From positions 1 through 60,949 of the forward strand of contig JAFUCE010000014.1 in assembly GCA_017459805.1 (NCBI GenBank): a stretch of DNA of 60,949 bases. Direction: 5' to 3'. This document shows positions 24,996 through 34,679 of the stretch, piece after piece. The stretch's first letter is position 1; the number at the start of each line of letters is the position of its first letter. The translations under genes and the position numbers were made by a program. The notes under the pieces were generated by a model. It did not search any database. It was given only the letters and a program-made list of their open reading frames with translations, and was not told where the DNA came from. Source of the stretch: Eggerthellaceae bacterium. GTDB taxonomy: Bacteria; Actinomycetota; Coriobacteriia; Coriobacteriales; Eggerthellaceae.

Positions 24996-27900
24996 TTGAG
25001 CGTTAATCCGAAAACACTAGTCGAAAAGTTCATACGGGACAGCAAGGGCCGCAGCCGCTTGGCAGCGGTTACTGGCGTTCTAGCAGTCTTTACGGTTCTT
25101 ATTACCGTAGGCGTGCTCACGTTCCCGGCCATCAGTATTTCGGGCAGCGAAGAAGCGCTGCGCGAACAAGGCATCGACATCACAACTGGCCAGCAGCAAC
25201 AAGAAGCGGAGGTAGTCGCCCCACCGGCAGACGAAGCCCCCATGGTTGTCTACGACGAAGCATCGCAGGCCGCCGACGCCGAGTCGTCCGAAAATGTGGC
25301 CGAGGCAATCACCGAAGAAACAACTGTCGGTGATGTTGTTGTTTCTGACGAAGCTAATCTTGCAGCAGACGCTCCTGTTGAAGGTGAAGCTATTGAATCC
25401 ACAGACGCTCCTGTGGAAGGCGAAGAAACAACAGAAGAAGTTGTTGAAGAAGGAACCGAAGCTGAAGAAGAGCTGGTGTACTCGCAAGCTGCCGCTGATG
25501 CACTTGCCGCCGCCGACCTTTCTTCCAGCCGCCTTATTATTGGTACCTCTAACGCGGACGCTCTCGCGGAAGAAACCAATGTTGTTGCAAACTTTGACAA
25601 TATCTATCTACTTCAGTTTGCTAGTGCGGAGGAAGCTGCCAAGGGTTTCCTAAAATATTTCGACATTGCCGACTACGTAACGCCCGACGTGGCGGTTGAA
25701 ATTGCCGAAGGTGAAGACAACTCCGATCCTGAAGAAGAAGTCATCACCACCGACAACGTTTATACCGAAGAAGAAAATCCCTTCGCAGAACTCGAAACAG
25801 CCCTCGTTGAAGAAACCACTGTCGAAGCCGACGCTGCCGCTGCTTCCAACGAAGTGGCGCTTATCGCTCTTATCGACACCGGTGCGAGCATCGACACCAA
25901 TGTTGTTGAAGCTGTTTCCATGCTCGGTGAAGAAACCTCTGACGAGAATGGTCATGGTCAACGCATGGTTGACTTTATCGTCGAAGAAAACGAAGAAGCT
26001 CAGATTCTTTCTATCAAGGCACTTGCCTCTAATGGTAAAGGCGACGTGTCTGCGGTAATTGCTGCTATTAACTACGCTATGGAACGCGGTGCTAGCATCA
26101 TCAACCTTTCAATGAGTGCATATGCTTCCGAAGAAAATGCTGCTCTGGCCGAAGCCGTGAAGCGCGCCGAAGAAGCTGGCATCGTGGTAGTTGGCGCCGC
26201 TGGCAATAACGGCTTTAACGCTAAGTTCTACATTCCTGGCAACATCGCTGAAGCCACCATTGTGGGCGCTTCTGATGAGCAGGGTGTACGTATCAAGCAG
26301 TCCAACTTCGGTGAGACTGTCGACTACAACTTCTGGGCAGGCTCCACGTCTGAAGCTGCAGCCCGCATGTCCGGTTTCATCTCTGCCAACGGCGAAGAAG
26401 GCGTCGCAGCTGTCCTCAACCAGGGCCGCATCTTTACGACCGACTACGTAGCCTCTCCGGCTGAAGAGCCCGCTGTTGAAGAAGGGACAACCGACGAAGA
26501 GCCTGACGAAGGCGAAGAAACTCCCGATGAGGCCAATCAGGATACCGAAATTACCGCCCAAGAAGCAAATGATGTTGTAGCGGACAGAAGTACTCTATCC
26601 ACTATTTTGCCCGAAGAAGATGGCAAGGATTACGGGCCGCTTGATAACCAAAGCAACGCCAATGCTACACAGCTTAATTGGCAAAAAGGGAGAAAGATTT
26701 GGGAGAATGATAAGCGTTACGTAGCAACCTGGGATGCTTTAAATGAAGTTATTACCAACGAAAAAGCCGACGTAATTTATTTGGATACACGTGCATTCTT
26801 AAGTGCACAGGACGCGGAACAGGCAAAATCTATTGCTGCTTATTATACTATCCCAGTTGATAGAGACATTACTATTATAGCTGGCAACATCACTGAAATT
26901 TACCATGATGCTCAGCCAAAAACTGAGATGACCAGCTACTTTAAGGTAAAAGACGGGGCAACACTTACACTGGATGGCGTTACGCTTACTGGTAAACAGG
27001 CATATACAGCACATGCTAAAATAAGCAATAACGTGGGACGCGTTGCTCTTGAGGCAAACACCACTGGCCAGTGGGCTGGTTACTACGAAGTCAAACTGTA
27101 TGACAGTAATGGTAATGTTCATTGGTTAGACAAGCTAAGCAAAAACGATGCCAAGATTATCAATGGCCTGAAAAGCGTAATTGCTGTTGCTCCTGGCACG
27201 CTGAGTGATCCGCCTGTTGCTGGCGAACCTTTTGCTATCCGTGAAAAAGAACCACAGGCTAACGGGAATTACCGATTCCTTATTGTCGACAATAACATGC
27301 TTCTGCTTCGGGAAGTAAGTCCCGACAATGTTTTGAGTATTGCCGGCAGTACAACTACAACCACTGACCCTGAAACTGGGGAAAGCGGAACACTGTTTGT
27401 CCAGAACTACGACACGCGGTTCCTTTGGAACATAGCCGAAACTCCTGCTTCGTTCCTTTACAACACAAACAGTAGCTCGACCCAAGGTTTTGCCATTATC
27501 CATGATGGTTACTATCACAAGGCTGATTGGAAGAATACCCCGCCTCAGCTCAAGTCCTCGAAAAATGGGTACCGAGTTGAAGCCACTGACGTATCTTATG
27601 AAGTTTCTTCGACCACACATGGTTACTTCGTAGATATTGAAGAGGGCGGCACGCTTACACTCACAAATGGATCAAAGATCGAATATGCCAAAGGCGGCAA
27701 CTCAGCCATTAAGTCAGATGGTGGCAACATTAATATTTATGATGGCGTAGAGATTAGCAATAACAAGAGCTCTGACAGTGCTTACAAGACTGAGCATCAT
27801 TGGGCAGGTGGTAACTCCACGTATGCTAGTGACGCTCGAAAGAATGATGCTGCTAGTGCAGGTGCCATCAATATGGTTGGCGGCGAGCTGAATATTGTTT

Positions 27901-30900
27901 GCAGTGATCCAAGCAAGGGCATAAAGATTCACGATAATCGTGGAGGTGCGACCAATACGGCTGGTGCCATTCGCATTAGTGGTACTCAGGCGCAGGTATT
28001 GGGCAATGTTGCAATCTATGATAATCGCGCACGCAAGAACGATAAATTCAATGCAGCGGCCGACATGGCTGAGATGCAGACTTGGCTTGGTGCAGACGGG
28101 TCAGTGGACAGAACGAAGGTTCAAGCTGCAAGGCGGGACATGCATCTAAATGGTGTTGGTACTGGGTCTTATATTGTTAACCTTAGCATGTACCAGGGCA
28201 AAGACCCCGTTACTGACGCTAAAATGGAAATATTGGTCACCGCCTGGGAATCCGCTGGGGCGATTTTGGCCGAAGATGGCGCAACGCTGACTATCGGTTC
28301 CAAAACGGAAAAGGACAATACGCCGCAGATTTATGGAAATACGGGCGAAGCTGGCGCAATTCGTATTACAGGAAGCAACACTGTTGTTGACCAGTATTAC
28401 GCAACGATTGGCGGTAAGCCGGAAAATCCCAATTATGGCACCAACGGCGGCGCTGTTCATGTGTCCGAAGGTACGTACAATATGCATACGGGAGAAATGT
28501 CCTGGAACGGTGCATGGGGCAAGGGTGGCGCTGTAGCTGTCTCGCTTGATGGAACGTTTAATCTTGGGGATGCTGATGGGTATGGTAATGATCTTGATGC
28601 CCCCGAAATTGCTCATAATCTAGCAACTTTTAATGGCGGTGGCGTCTACATTGAGTCAAACAAGGTAAACCTGTATTACGGCGATATTAATGACAACCTT
28701 GCTGGCATGTATGGTGGCGGCGTCTATGTGACAGGCGATTCTCTCTCGACCACCTATAATTTGCGCTTCCCAGATCCTGTAGATGAAGATATTGCAAATG
28801 CATATGTTTACGAAAATGACGCATATAGAAAGATTAATAACAGAAGTGAACCGTACGGCGAATTTGGCGATGGTGGCGGCATGTGGTCCTGCCCGTGGGG
28901 GTCTTACCTCTACAAGGAGGATCGCCTAGCGATATTTGCCAATAGTGCAGAGAGAAACGGTGACGACTTTACTAAGCAGGGATCTTCCAATCCTGGTCAG
29001 GGTATGGGCGCCGCATTCGAACCCGTTCCTGGTCACGTTTGGAGATACGATCACGCAGGCACCGCTCGCCATGGTGAGGTCTTGTATCCCGAATATGTGT
29101 TCCCCACCAATGAATACATGAATCTTAAGAGCGACTTGACTAAGCAACAAGTAAATATCCCAACTGCCAAGCAGGCCGTGCTCATACATGGCAATAAGGC
29201 TTCTGATGGCGCTGGTATTGGTAGTAACGGCATCATTACATTCGAGGATCTGCCTGAGTACTATAAGGTCATTAGCGCCAAGCTCAAGCTGGATAAGAAA
29301 TGGAATGACACTAGCGCCAACCATGACGGCAGGAAAGTGAAACTCGAAGTCCGCATTCTTGATGCTGATGGCAATCCGGTAAAAGTGTTCGACAATAATG
29401 GAACACAAAAGGAAAGGGATCCTTACACAGTAACGCTTGATGGTAGTGATTCCGACGAAAAGTACGCCGACGAAACTGCTACAGGCAAGATTACGTGGAA
29501 CAAGTGGCACGCAACTATTGACTTGCCTACCTACACGTTCTCTATCAAGAATCTCTTGAGGCAGGCTTTGGTAGATAGTGGCTTATCTACGGACGAAGCT
29601 AATGCTGTGCTTGAAAACACAAGCGATCTTTCACAGATAGATCAGCTGCAAGAGCAGCTTGGTAGCACTAACGCGGATCCAAAGAGATATGCCTATGTCA
29701 TTGACTATCTTAAGGCAAAGGTCGAAGGTGGTACGGCGCCAAATGCTAGTGTGAGCGATGAATTTGCCGCCACGGTTGCCTTTGATGGTTGGCAGATTGA
29801 GATTAAAGAAACAATCCTGAAGAGCGACGGTACTATAGAGGAAAACCCGCCGTATAGCCTTGACTTCGGTAAGCTGTACTTCTCGAAGAAGAACCCAGAT
29901 GCTCTCTATAGCTCAAAATACGTAGACACAGGCCGCAACTTCATCGTATACACCGATGAATACGAGCTTTCGACTGAGCTTACAAACTGGAATACTGAGA
30001 TTAAGGTCAATAAGGTCGATCAGGATGACAATCCTCTGCCTGGCGCTACGTTCGCCATATACAAAGTTGACGATGACAACACGGAGACTTTGGTCGAGCA
30101 GAAGACAATGGGAGAAGAGGAAACCAGCCTTGTCTTTAAGGGGCTGTCAGCTGGTACCTACAAGGTGCGCGAAATTAGTGCGCCCGACGGTTACAACAAA
30201 CACGTTGGCGACTACATCATCACTATAGACAAGAATGGTGCTACGGGCAGGGCAGAATATGTCGCCGTAGATTCAACAACGGGCCAATTGGCTGTTGGCG
30301 GTAATCTGCTTTATGTCGACAAACTACCTGCAAATGAAGCAGCGCTGAATGCTCTTTCGGATAAATATGCGGTAAATAATCTTACTACTACGACCTTTGG
30401 TAGCCACTATCCGCTTATTGTTGGTCTCTACGAAAACGGCACGACGCAAACAGGTCTTGCAACATCGACTGACTATGTGGTAAGCGCTACCGATACCACG
30501 AACTACCCTGGTATTATCCACTTCCTGAAGGATAGGAAGCATGTCGGATCGCCCGACCACAATCATGCATCGATTATCTATGGGTATGCGGATAGTGCAT
30601 TTACTCTAGCGAATCTTAAGAATCAAGGTCCCGATACAATAAATCAGTTTACTTGGAATAAAGTAACTACCGATAATGGTTTCGAGTTGTTTGCTTCGAA
30701 GACAGGTAAATACCTCATTATTGACAATGAAGGCAACCCTGTATTGACACAAAATCTTGCTACTGCTGCTGCAGCTGCAAAGGCTACTTCTGATGCTGCA
30801 TTCAGCACCGACGCCGAAGGCATGCTCAATATTAAGGTTGGCAATACCAAGGAAGAAGGCTGGGCCAGCGTTGACAAGGTCGATGAAAGCGGCAATTCAC

Positions 30901-33545
30901 TCTCAGGCGCCGAATTACACATTATCGATGCCGATACAAGGGAAGTTATCGAGGTTGAAATAAATGGTCAAAAGGTAACTTCTTGGGAATCTACTGGACA
31001 ACCTATTGCCGTTAAACTCCCCGCTGGTAACTACAAGCTGGTTGAAGTAACGCCGCCTAGTGGCTATACCCTTGCGGCACCTTGTGAGTTTACGGTTACC
31101 AAACAGAATAACTCTACTTCAAATGCTGTGGTTGTCCGAATGGAAGACAAGCTGCAACCTGCTGGCGAAATCTCTGTTCTGAAGGTTGATGAGAATAAGG
31201 TGCCGCTTGCTGGTGCAAAACTGGCTATCGTTAAGAAATCTGATCCGAACAATTATGTTAAGCAGTGGACATCTTCTGCGAGCCCAATGGTATTTAGTAC
31301 GGATGACTTCGAAGAAGGTGTGGAATATCAAGTTATCGAAATAGAGCCGCCATTTGGTTATGAGCGGAACGAAAATGTAGCCTATCCTACGTTTACGGTG
31401 AGGAAAAACCATTCTTCCCAGGCCGCCAATGGGTCATTGTCGCACCCTGGTGTGTCGGTAACGCACTCGACTGTAAAGGGTTCTTATATCCAGCTGAGCA
31501 AGAGCGGAAAGACCAACATAGGTTATTGCGTAAGCATGCACAACCACTATCTAACTACTACTTCTTCAACAGACGCAGTGTTATTAGACGATGCAACATC
31601 TGAATTCTTTAACTCCAACACTACCGTCTCGAATAAGCCCGGCGGAAGGGTAAACGTTAACGAAAACATGTTGAAAGCCATTAAGCATGCTCTTTATATT
31701 GGCTATCCTAACGACAGTGCTAATTTGCTGGGAAAGAATCTAATCTCCGAAAAGGATTTCTATAAGGTTACCCAAGCAGTAATCTGGCACTATACCACTA
31801 ATGGTGGGTTCGATAGCCTTAGCGCATCTTACGATAATACCTGGAATACAAACTGGTCTGGTTGGTACCAGGGCATTTTTGAAGTTCGTAGCACCAACGC
31901 TAACTCATGGTATCAGCGCATTATTCGATATATCGATGCCTTGGTTGCTGGTAATACCAACGCGACACTCGATGGTGTAAATGCCTCAGGTTTTGGTGCG
32001 CCAGATAGCTTTAAGGTAAATCTGTTTAAGTTTGGGTCAGATCAGCCCGTTGTTGAAACCTATCCTACCGAGCAGGTTATTCCGCCGCTTCAGCTTGAAA
32101 ACAAACTGCGCAAGGGCAAGATAACTATTACGAAGCAGTGGGCAAACGAAGACGGCTCTAGTGTTTCTATACCGGTTGATAGTGTCGATGTTCAACTTAC
32201 TCGTTCTGTTGACGGCGTGCCGGACGATAATTTCTCGCAGGTAATCACTATTACTAAGGCTAACAATTGGGTGGCAACGCAAGACGGTCTTGACCTCGTT
32301 GACCCGAAGACAACGAAGCCGTATCAGTACAGTATCTCTGAGAATACAAATGTTGCTGGTTTTAGCGCAACTGTAACTGGGCCTACGACTGTTGAGACAA
32401 GTAAGGTTACGTACAATGTGGCCACTACTTCTTCTTCTGCAACATGGAATGCAACTACATACTTGTCCAATAACGATACCTTTGTATTCACGCGCTCTGG
32501 GGACAGTAAAGTACTTACTGTGGACGGAAACAGCGTTAAGTGGGTAAATCTTTCTGGCTCATCTGCAGCAAACGCACCTGCAGAAGCGCAGTGGAAGGCA
32601 ATTCTGGCTAATAGTAACAACTCCAGCTATTATCTCCAGAATGTCAAAACTGGAAAATATCTTAAGCTCGGAAACCGCGTAGGCAACAATGGGCAAAGCT
32701 ACTGGTCGTATTACTACGACTGCACAGCAACGACCTCTAATGCCGAGCGTTTCAGGCTTGTTAACTACAGTAGTTCTTATTACAGTGATTCTTATGCATT
32801 GCAGGGTGTGACAGCAACTAGTAATAGCAATGGCTATGGCATCGAGATTTCTACTGTTGATGGTCAGCTTAGCTACTACAACACTGCATACGTAAAGCCT
32901 TACAAGAAGAATGTAACGAGCGATACTTCAACAAACCAGCAAGACTTATACACTGAATTTGAGGCTACGGTTTTCAACGCGGGTATTAAGCATGACTTTG
33001 AGTTGCTCAAGATTGATTCAAGCAAGTTAAACAGTTTGCCCAACAGCATAGACAGTCTCGACAGCATTAAAGACATCGACGGTCTTGATGGAGCAGTCTT
33101 CACCTTGAAGAATAACAACGAGGGCGACAACAAAGATGCCTACTTGACGAAGGATAACACGTGGAAGAATACAACTAATAAAGACGCTGAAGTGCGCTTT
33201 ACAACGGAAGATGGAAAGGTTTCCTTTGGCGGACTGCTAGCCGGCTCGTACATTCTTGAAGAGGTTCAGGTACCCGAGCATTATGTACAGGCAGATGGGC
33301 TTCTATGGAATGTTACGGTCAAGAATGATGGAACAATTGAAGTTGAGACACATGCCAATGCTGTCAAAGACAAGTTTGTGGTGTTCGGAAATGCTGCAGC
33401 AATCGTTATAGGTAACGATATCCAGACATATGTCCTGCCTGCAACGGGCGGCATTGGAACCACGGTATTTGTTATTGGTGGCGCACTTCTCATGCTGCTT
33501 GCGGCTGCGTTGTTTGTCCGTCGTGGTGCGAAAAAGGAAGCGTAG
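24996..33545 (+). CDS. Giant sortase-anchored adhesin: subtilase + beta-helix + SpaA repeats + thioester domain
   Basis: A 2849-residue cell-wall protein. A TTG start leads into a signal/anchor helix (about 22-48), then an acidic linker. A subtilisin-like S8 domain follows (about 285-480) with Asp294 (LIDTG), His320 (NGHG), Asn404 (AAGNNG) and Ser452 (TSEAAARMSG). Next come a beta-helix-like region (about 650-1260), SpaA/CnaB domains (about 1668-1750, 1955-2045, 2057-2150), a thioester domain with Cys2178 (GYCVS) and Gln2260 (TQAVIW), another CnaB (about 2373-2470), a possible beta-trefoil (about 2480-2640) and a last SpaA domain. The end is LPATG (2814-2818), a hydrophobic stretch and RRGAKKEA, the sorting signal. 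It heads the pilus locus and is probably the tip adhesin. Its first 1.6 kb resembles host codon use; the rest is more AT-rich. Confidence 0.9.
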   Translation: MSVNPKTLVEKFIRDSKGRSRLAAVTGVLAVFTVLITVGVLTFPAISISGSEEALREQGIDITTGQQQQEAEVVAPPADEAPMVVYDEASQAADAESSENVAEAITEETTVGDVVVSDEANLAADAPVEGEAIESTDAPVEGEETTEEVVEEGTEAEEELVYSQAAADALAAADLSSSRLIIGTSNADALAEETNVVANFDNIYLLQFASAEEAAKGFLKYFDIADYVTPDVAVEIAEGEDNSDPEEEVITTDNVYTEEENPFAELETALVEETTVEADAAAASNEVALIALIDTGASIDTNVVEAVSMLGEETSDENGHGQRMVDFIVEENEEAQILSIKALASNGKGDVSAVIAAINYAMERGASIINLSMSAYASEENAALAEAVKRAEEAGIVVVGAAGNNGFNAKFYIPGNIAEATIVGASDEQGVRIKQSNFGETVDYNFWAGSTSEAAARMSGFISANGEEGVAAVLNQGRIFTTDYVASPAEEPAVEEGTTDEEPDEGEETPDEANQDTEITAQEANDVVADRSTLSTILPEEDGKDYGPLDNQSNANATQLNWQKGRKIWENDKRYVATWDALNEVITNEKADVIYLDTRAFLSAQDAEQAKSIAAYYTIPVDRDITIIAGNITEIYHDAQPKTEMTSYFKVKDGATLTLDGVTLTGKQAYTAHAKISNNVGRVALEANTTGQWAGYYEVKLYDSNGNVHWLDKLSKNDAKIINGLKSVIAVAPGTLSDPPVAGEPFAIREKEPQANGNYRFLIVDNNMLLLREVSPDNVLSIAGSTTTTTDPETGESGTLFVQNYDTRFLWNIAETPASFLYNTNSSSTQGFAIIHDGYYHKADWKNTPPQLKSSKNGYRVEATDVSYEVSSTTHGYFVDIEEGGTLTLTNGSKIEYAKGGNSAIKSDGGNINIYDGVEISNNKSSDSAYKTEHHWAGGNSTYASDARKNDAASAGAINMVGGELNIVCSDPSKGIKIHDNRGGATNTAGAIRISGTQAQVLGNVAIYDNRARKNDKFNAAADMAEMQTWLGADGSVDRTKVQAARRDMHLNGVGTGSYIVNLSMYQGKDPVTDAKMEILVTAWESAGAILAEDGATLTIGSKTEKDNTPQIYGNTGEAGAIRITGSNTVVDQYYATIGGKPENPNYGTNGGAVHVSEGTYNMHTGEMSWNGAWGKGGAVAVSLDGTFNLGDADGYGNDLDAPEIAHNLATFNGGGVYIESNKVNLYYGDINDNLAGMYGGGVYVTGDSLSTTYNLRFPDPVDEDIANAYVYENDAYRKINNRSEPYGEFGDGGGMWSCPWGSYLYKEDRLAIFANSAERNGDDFTKQGSSNPGQGMGAAFEPVPGHVWRYDHAGTARHGEVLYPEYVFPTNEYMNLKSDLTKQQVNIPTAKQAVLIHGNKASDGAGIGSNGIITFEDLPEYYKVISAKLKLDKKWNDTSANHDGRKVKLEVRILDADGNPVKVFDNNGTQKERDPYTVTLDGSDSDEKYADETATGKITWNKWHATIDLPTYTFSIKNLLRQALVDSGLSTDEANAVLENTSDLSQIDQLQEQLGSTNADPKRYAYVIDYLKAKVEGGTAPNASVSDEFAATVAFDGWQIEIKETILKSDGTIEENPPYSLDFGKLYFSKKNPDALYSSKYVDTGRNFIVYTDEYELSTELTNWNTEIKVNKVDQDDNPLPGATFAIYKVDDDNTETLVEQKTMGEEETSLVFKGLSAGTYKVREISAPDGYNKHVGDYIITIDKNGATGRAEYVAVDSTTGQLAVGGNLLYVDKLPANEAALNALSDKYAVNNLTTTTFGSHYPLIVGLYENGTTQTGLATSTDYVVSATDTTNYPGIIHFLKDRKHVGSPDHNHASIIYGYADSAFTLANLKNQGPDTINQFTWNKVTTDNGFELFASKTGKYLIIDNEGNPVLTQNLATAAAAAKATSDAAFSTDAEGMLNIKVGNTKEEGWASVDKVDESGNSLSGAELHIIDADTREVIEVEINGQKVTSWESTGQPIAVKLPAGNYKLVEVTPPSGYTLAAPCEFTVTKQNNSTSNAVVVRMEDKLQPAGEISVLKVDENKVPLAGAKLAIVKKSDPNNYVKQWTSSASPMVFSTDDFEEGVEYQVIEIEPPFGYERNENVAYPTFTVRKNHSSQAANGSLSHPGVSVTHSTVKGSYIQLSKSGKTNIGYCVSMHNHYLTTTSSTDAVLLDDATSEFFNSNTTVSNKPGGRVNVNENMLKAIKHALYIGYPNDSANLLGKNLISEKDFYKVTQAVIWHYTTNGGFDSLSASYDNTWNTNWSGWYQGIFEVRSTNANSWYQRIIRYIDALVAGNTNATLDGVNASGFGAPDSFKVNLFKFGSDQPVVETYPTEQVIPPLQLENKLRKGKITITKQWANEDGSSVSIPVDSVDVQLTRSVDGVPDDNFSQVITITKANNWVATQDGLDLVDPKTTKPYQYSISENTNVAGFSATVTGPTTVETSKVTYNVATTSSSATWNATTYLSNNDTFVFTRSGDSKVLTVDGNSVKWVNLSGSSAANAPAEAQWKAILANSNNSSYYLQNVKTGKYLKLGNRVGNNGQSYWSYYYDCTATTSNAERFRLVNYSSSYYSDSYALQGVTATSNSNGYGIEISTVDGQLSYYNTAYVKPYKKNVTSDTSTNQQDLYTEFEATVFNAGIKHDFELLKIDSSKLNSLPNSIDSLDSIKDIDGLDGAVFTLKNNNEGDNKDAYLTKDNTWKNTTNKDAEVRFTTEDGKVSFGGLLAGSYILEEVQVPEHYVQADGLLWNVTVKNDGTIEVETHANAVKDKFVVFGNAAAIVIGNDIQTYVLPATGGIGTTVFVIGGALLMLLAAALFVRRGAKKEA

Positions 33546-33850
33546 GAACTAAGTTAGTTAAGCCGTGTGGCTGCTTCAAAAAAAGGGGTAGCCACACGGA
33601 AATAAAAAGGTATGAAAAGAAACTTATTGGCGAACACAAATTGTTACTTATAGGAGTAAAAAACTTTAGGAAAAAGGAAAAAAGTATACCAAAGTGGTGG
33701 ACTTACTAGATTAAATACTGTAAACTAGGTTCAACACAAAGGTTTTTGCAGGTGAAGTCGGAAAAATAAAAGCTAAGCAGGAAACTGGGAATTAGGAAAA
33801 GAAGGGTCAGAACAATTAGCATTTTTGGTAAAAAGAACGCGAAGCAAAAT
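33546..33850. other. Intergenic region between adhesin and signal peptidase genes
   Basis: About 300 bases. A strong 10-base-pair hairpin CCGTGTGGCT/AGCCACACGG lies at 33563-33599 without a T-run, more like a processing or partial attenuation element than a classical terminator. The rest is purine-rich with no gene seen, apart from the possible N-terminal extension of the next gene from 33815. Confidence 0.6.
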
Positions 33851-34471
33851 GTGCTAGCAAGCAAGCCGGCTTATGCTGGTGCAGGCGCTGCTGGCAGCAT
33901 CGCTGTAGGCTCGCCTTCTGCCAATGCTTTGCGCGACGAACTTTCCCGCGTAACCACGCTAGACAATCGCCGCCGCGCCATCATGAGCGCCATTGGTGTG
34001 CTGGCCGTTGTTTCTGCCATTGCTATCATCGCATCGACCTTCTTCATTTCCGTTTTGCAGGTGCGCGGTAATTCCATGGAACCCACCATGACAGACGGCG
34101 AATTGGTTATTGCTACTCACTCCAACAACTTCAAGCAAGGCGAAATTTCTGCCTTCTATTACAACAACAAAATCCTGCTGAAGCGCGTTGTTGCTTTCCC
34201 GGGCGACTGGGTAGACATTACGCGCGATGGCGTAGTTTTCGTTAATGGCGAGATGCTCCAGGAAGACTACCTGGATCAGCACGCACTTGGTAAGACGGAC
34301 ATCGAATTCCCTTACCAGGTCCCGGAAAACCGTTACTTCGTACTGGGCGACAACCGCGGTGTGTCAATCGATTCCCGCTCGAACGCCATCGGTACGGTTT
34401 CGGAAGAACAGTTAATTGGCAATGCGGTCTTCAGGGTATGGCCGCTATCGAGCTTCGGCCCGATCCACTAG
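33851..34471 (+). CDS. Type I signal peptidase of the pilus locus
   Basis: A 206-residue S26 signal peptidase with one N-terminal membrane helix (AIMSAIGVLAVVSAIAIIASTFFISV, about 43-68). The catalytic Ser75 is in RGNSMEPTM, Lys111 in ILLKRVVAFPGD, and the box GDNRGVSIDSR is present. Dedicated signal peptidases (SipA/LepB-like) are common in sortase-pilus loci and process or help assemble pilins. The GTG start has no clear ribosome site. The frame stays open upstream: an ATT at 33815 with GAAGGG 8 bases before it would give ISIFGKKNAKQN at the N-terminus, so the true start may be there. It lies between the adhesin and the backbone pilin. Confidence 0.9.
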   Translation: MLASKPAYAGAGAAGSIAVGSPSANALRDELSRVTTLDNRRRAIMSAIGVLAVVSAIAIIASTFFISVLQVRGNSMEPTMTDGELVIATHSNNFKQGEISAFYYNNKILLKRVVAFPGDWVDITRDGVVFVNGEMLQEDYLDQHALGKTDIEFPYQVPENRYFVLGDNRGVSIDSRSNAIGTVSEEQLIGNAVFRVWPLSSFGPIH

Positions 34472-34487
34472 AAAGAAGGAGGTCGCT

Positions 34488-34532
34488 ATGCCAGGGGATT
34501 CAATACGGATCAGAGGTTGGCCAGGGGGCTAG
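34488..34532 (+). CDS. Possible 14-residue leader peptide
   Basis: A very good ribosome site (AAGGAGG, 7 bases upstream) precedes an ATG encoding MPGDSIRIRGWPGG and a stop. It lies between the signal peptidase and pilin genes and could be a leader peptide or a decayed gene start. A second open frame covers the same stretch up to the pilin start. No family recognised. Confidence 0.3.
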   Translation: MPGDSIRIRGWPGG

Positions 34533-34679
34533 TACCACCCCAGGTCAGGTTCCTGCGCCAAGCCTGATCAAATATAAAAACTACAGGGATGAAGAAAAGC
34601 GTGCAGGGGTTTTTCAACATCAAGTAAGTAAATTGGAAGATAGAAAAAAGAAAGAAAATTTGGAAGGAGAATGAGGAAA

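Noticed and set aside
33563-33599. Hairpin after the adhesin as a Rho-independent terminator
   Set aside because: The stem is strong but no T-run follows, so it is reported only as a hairpin.
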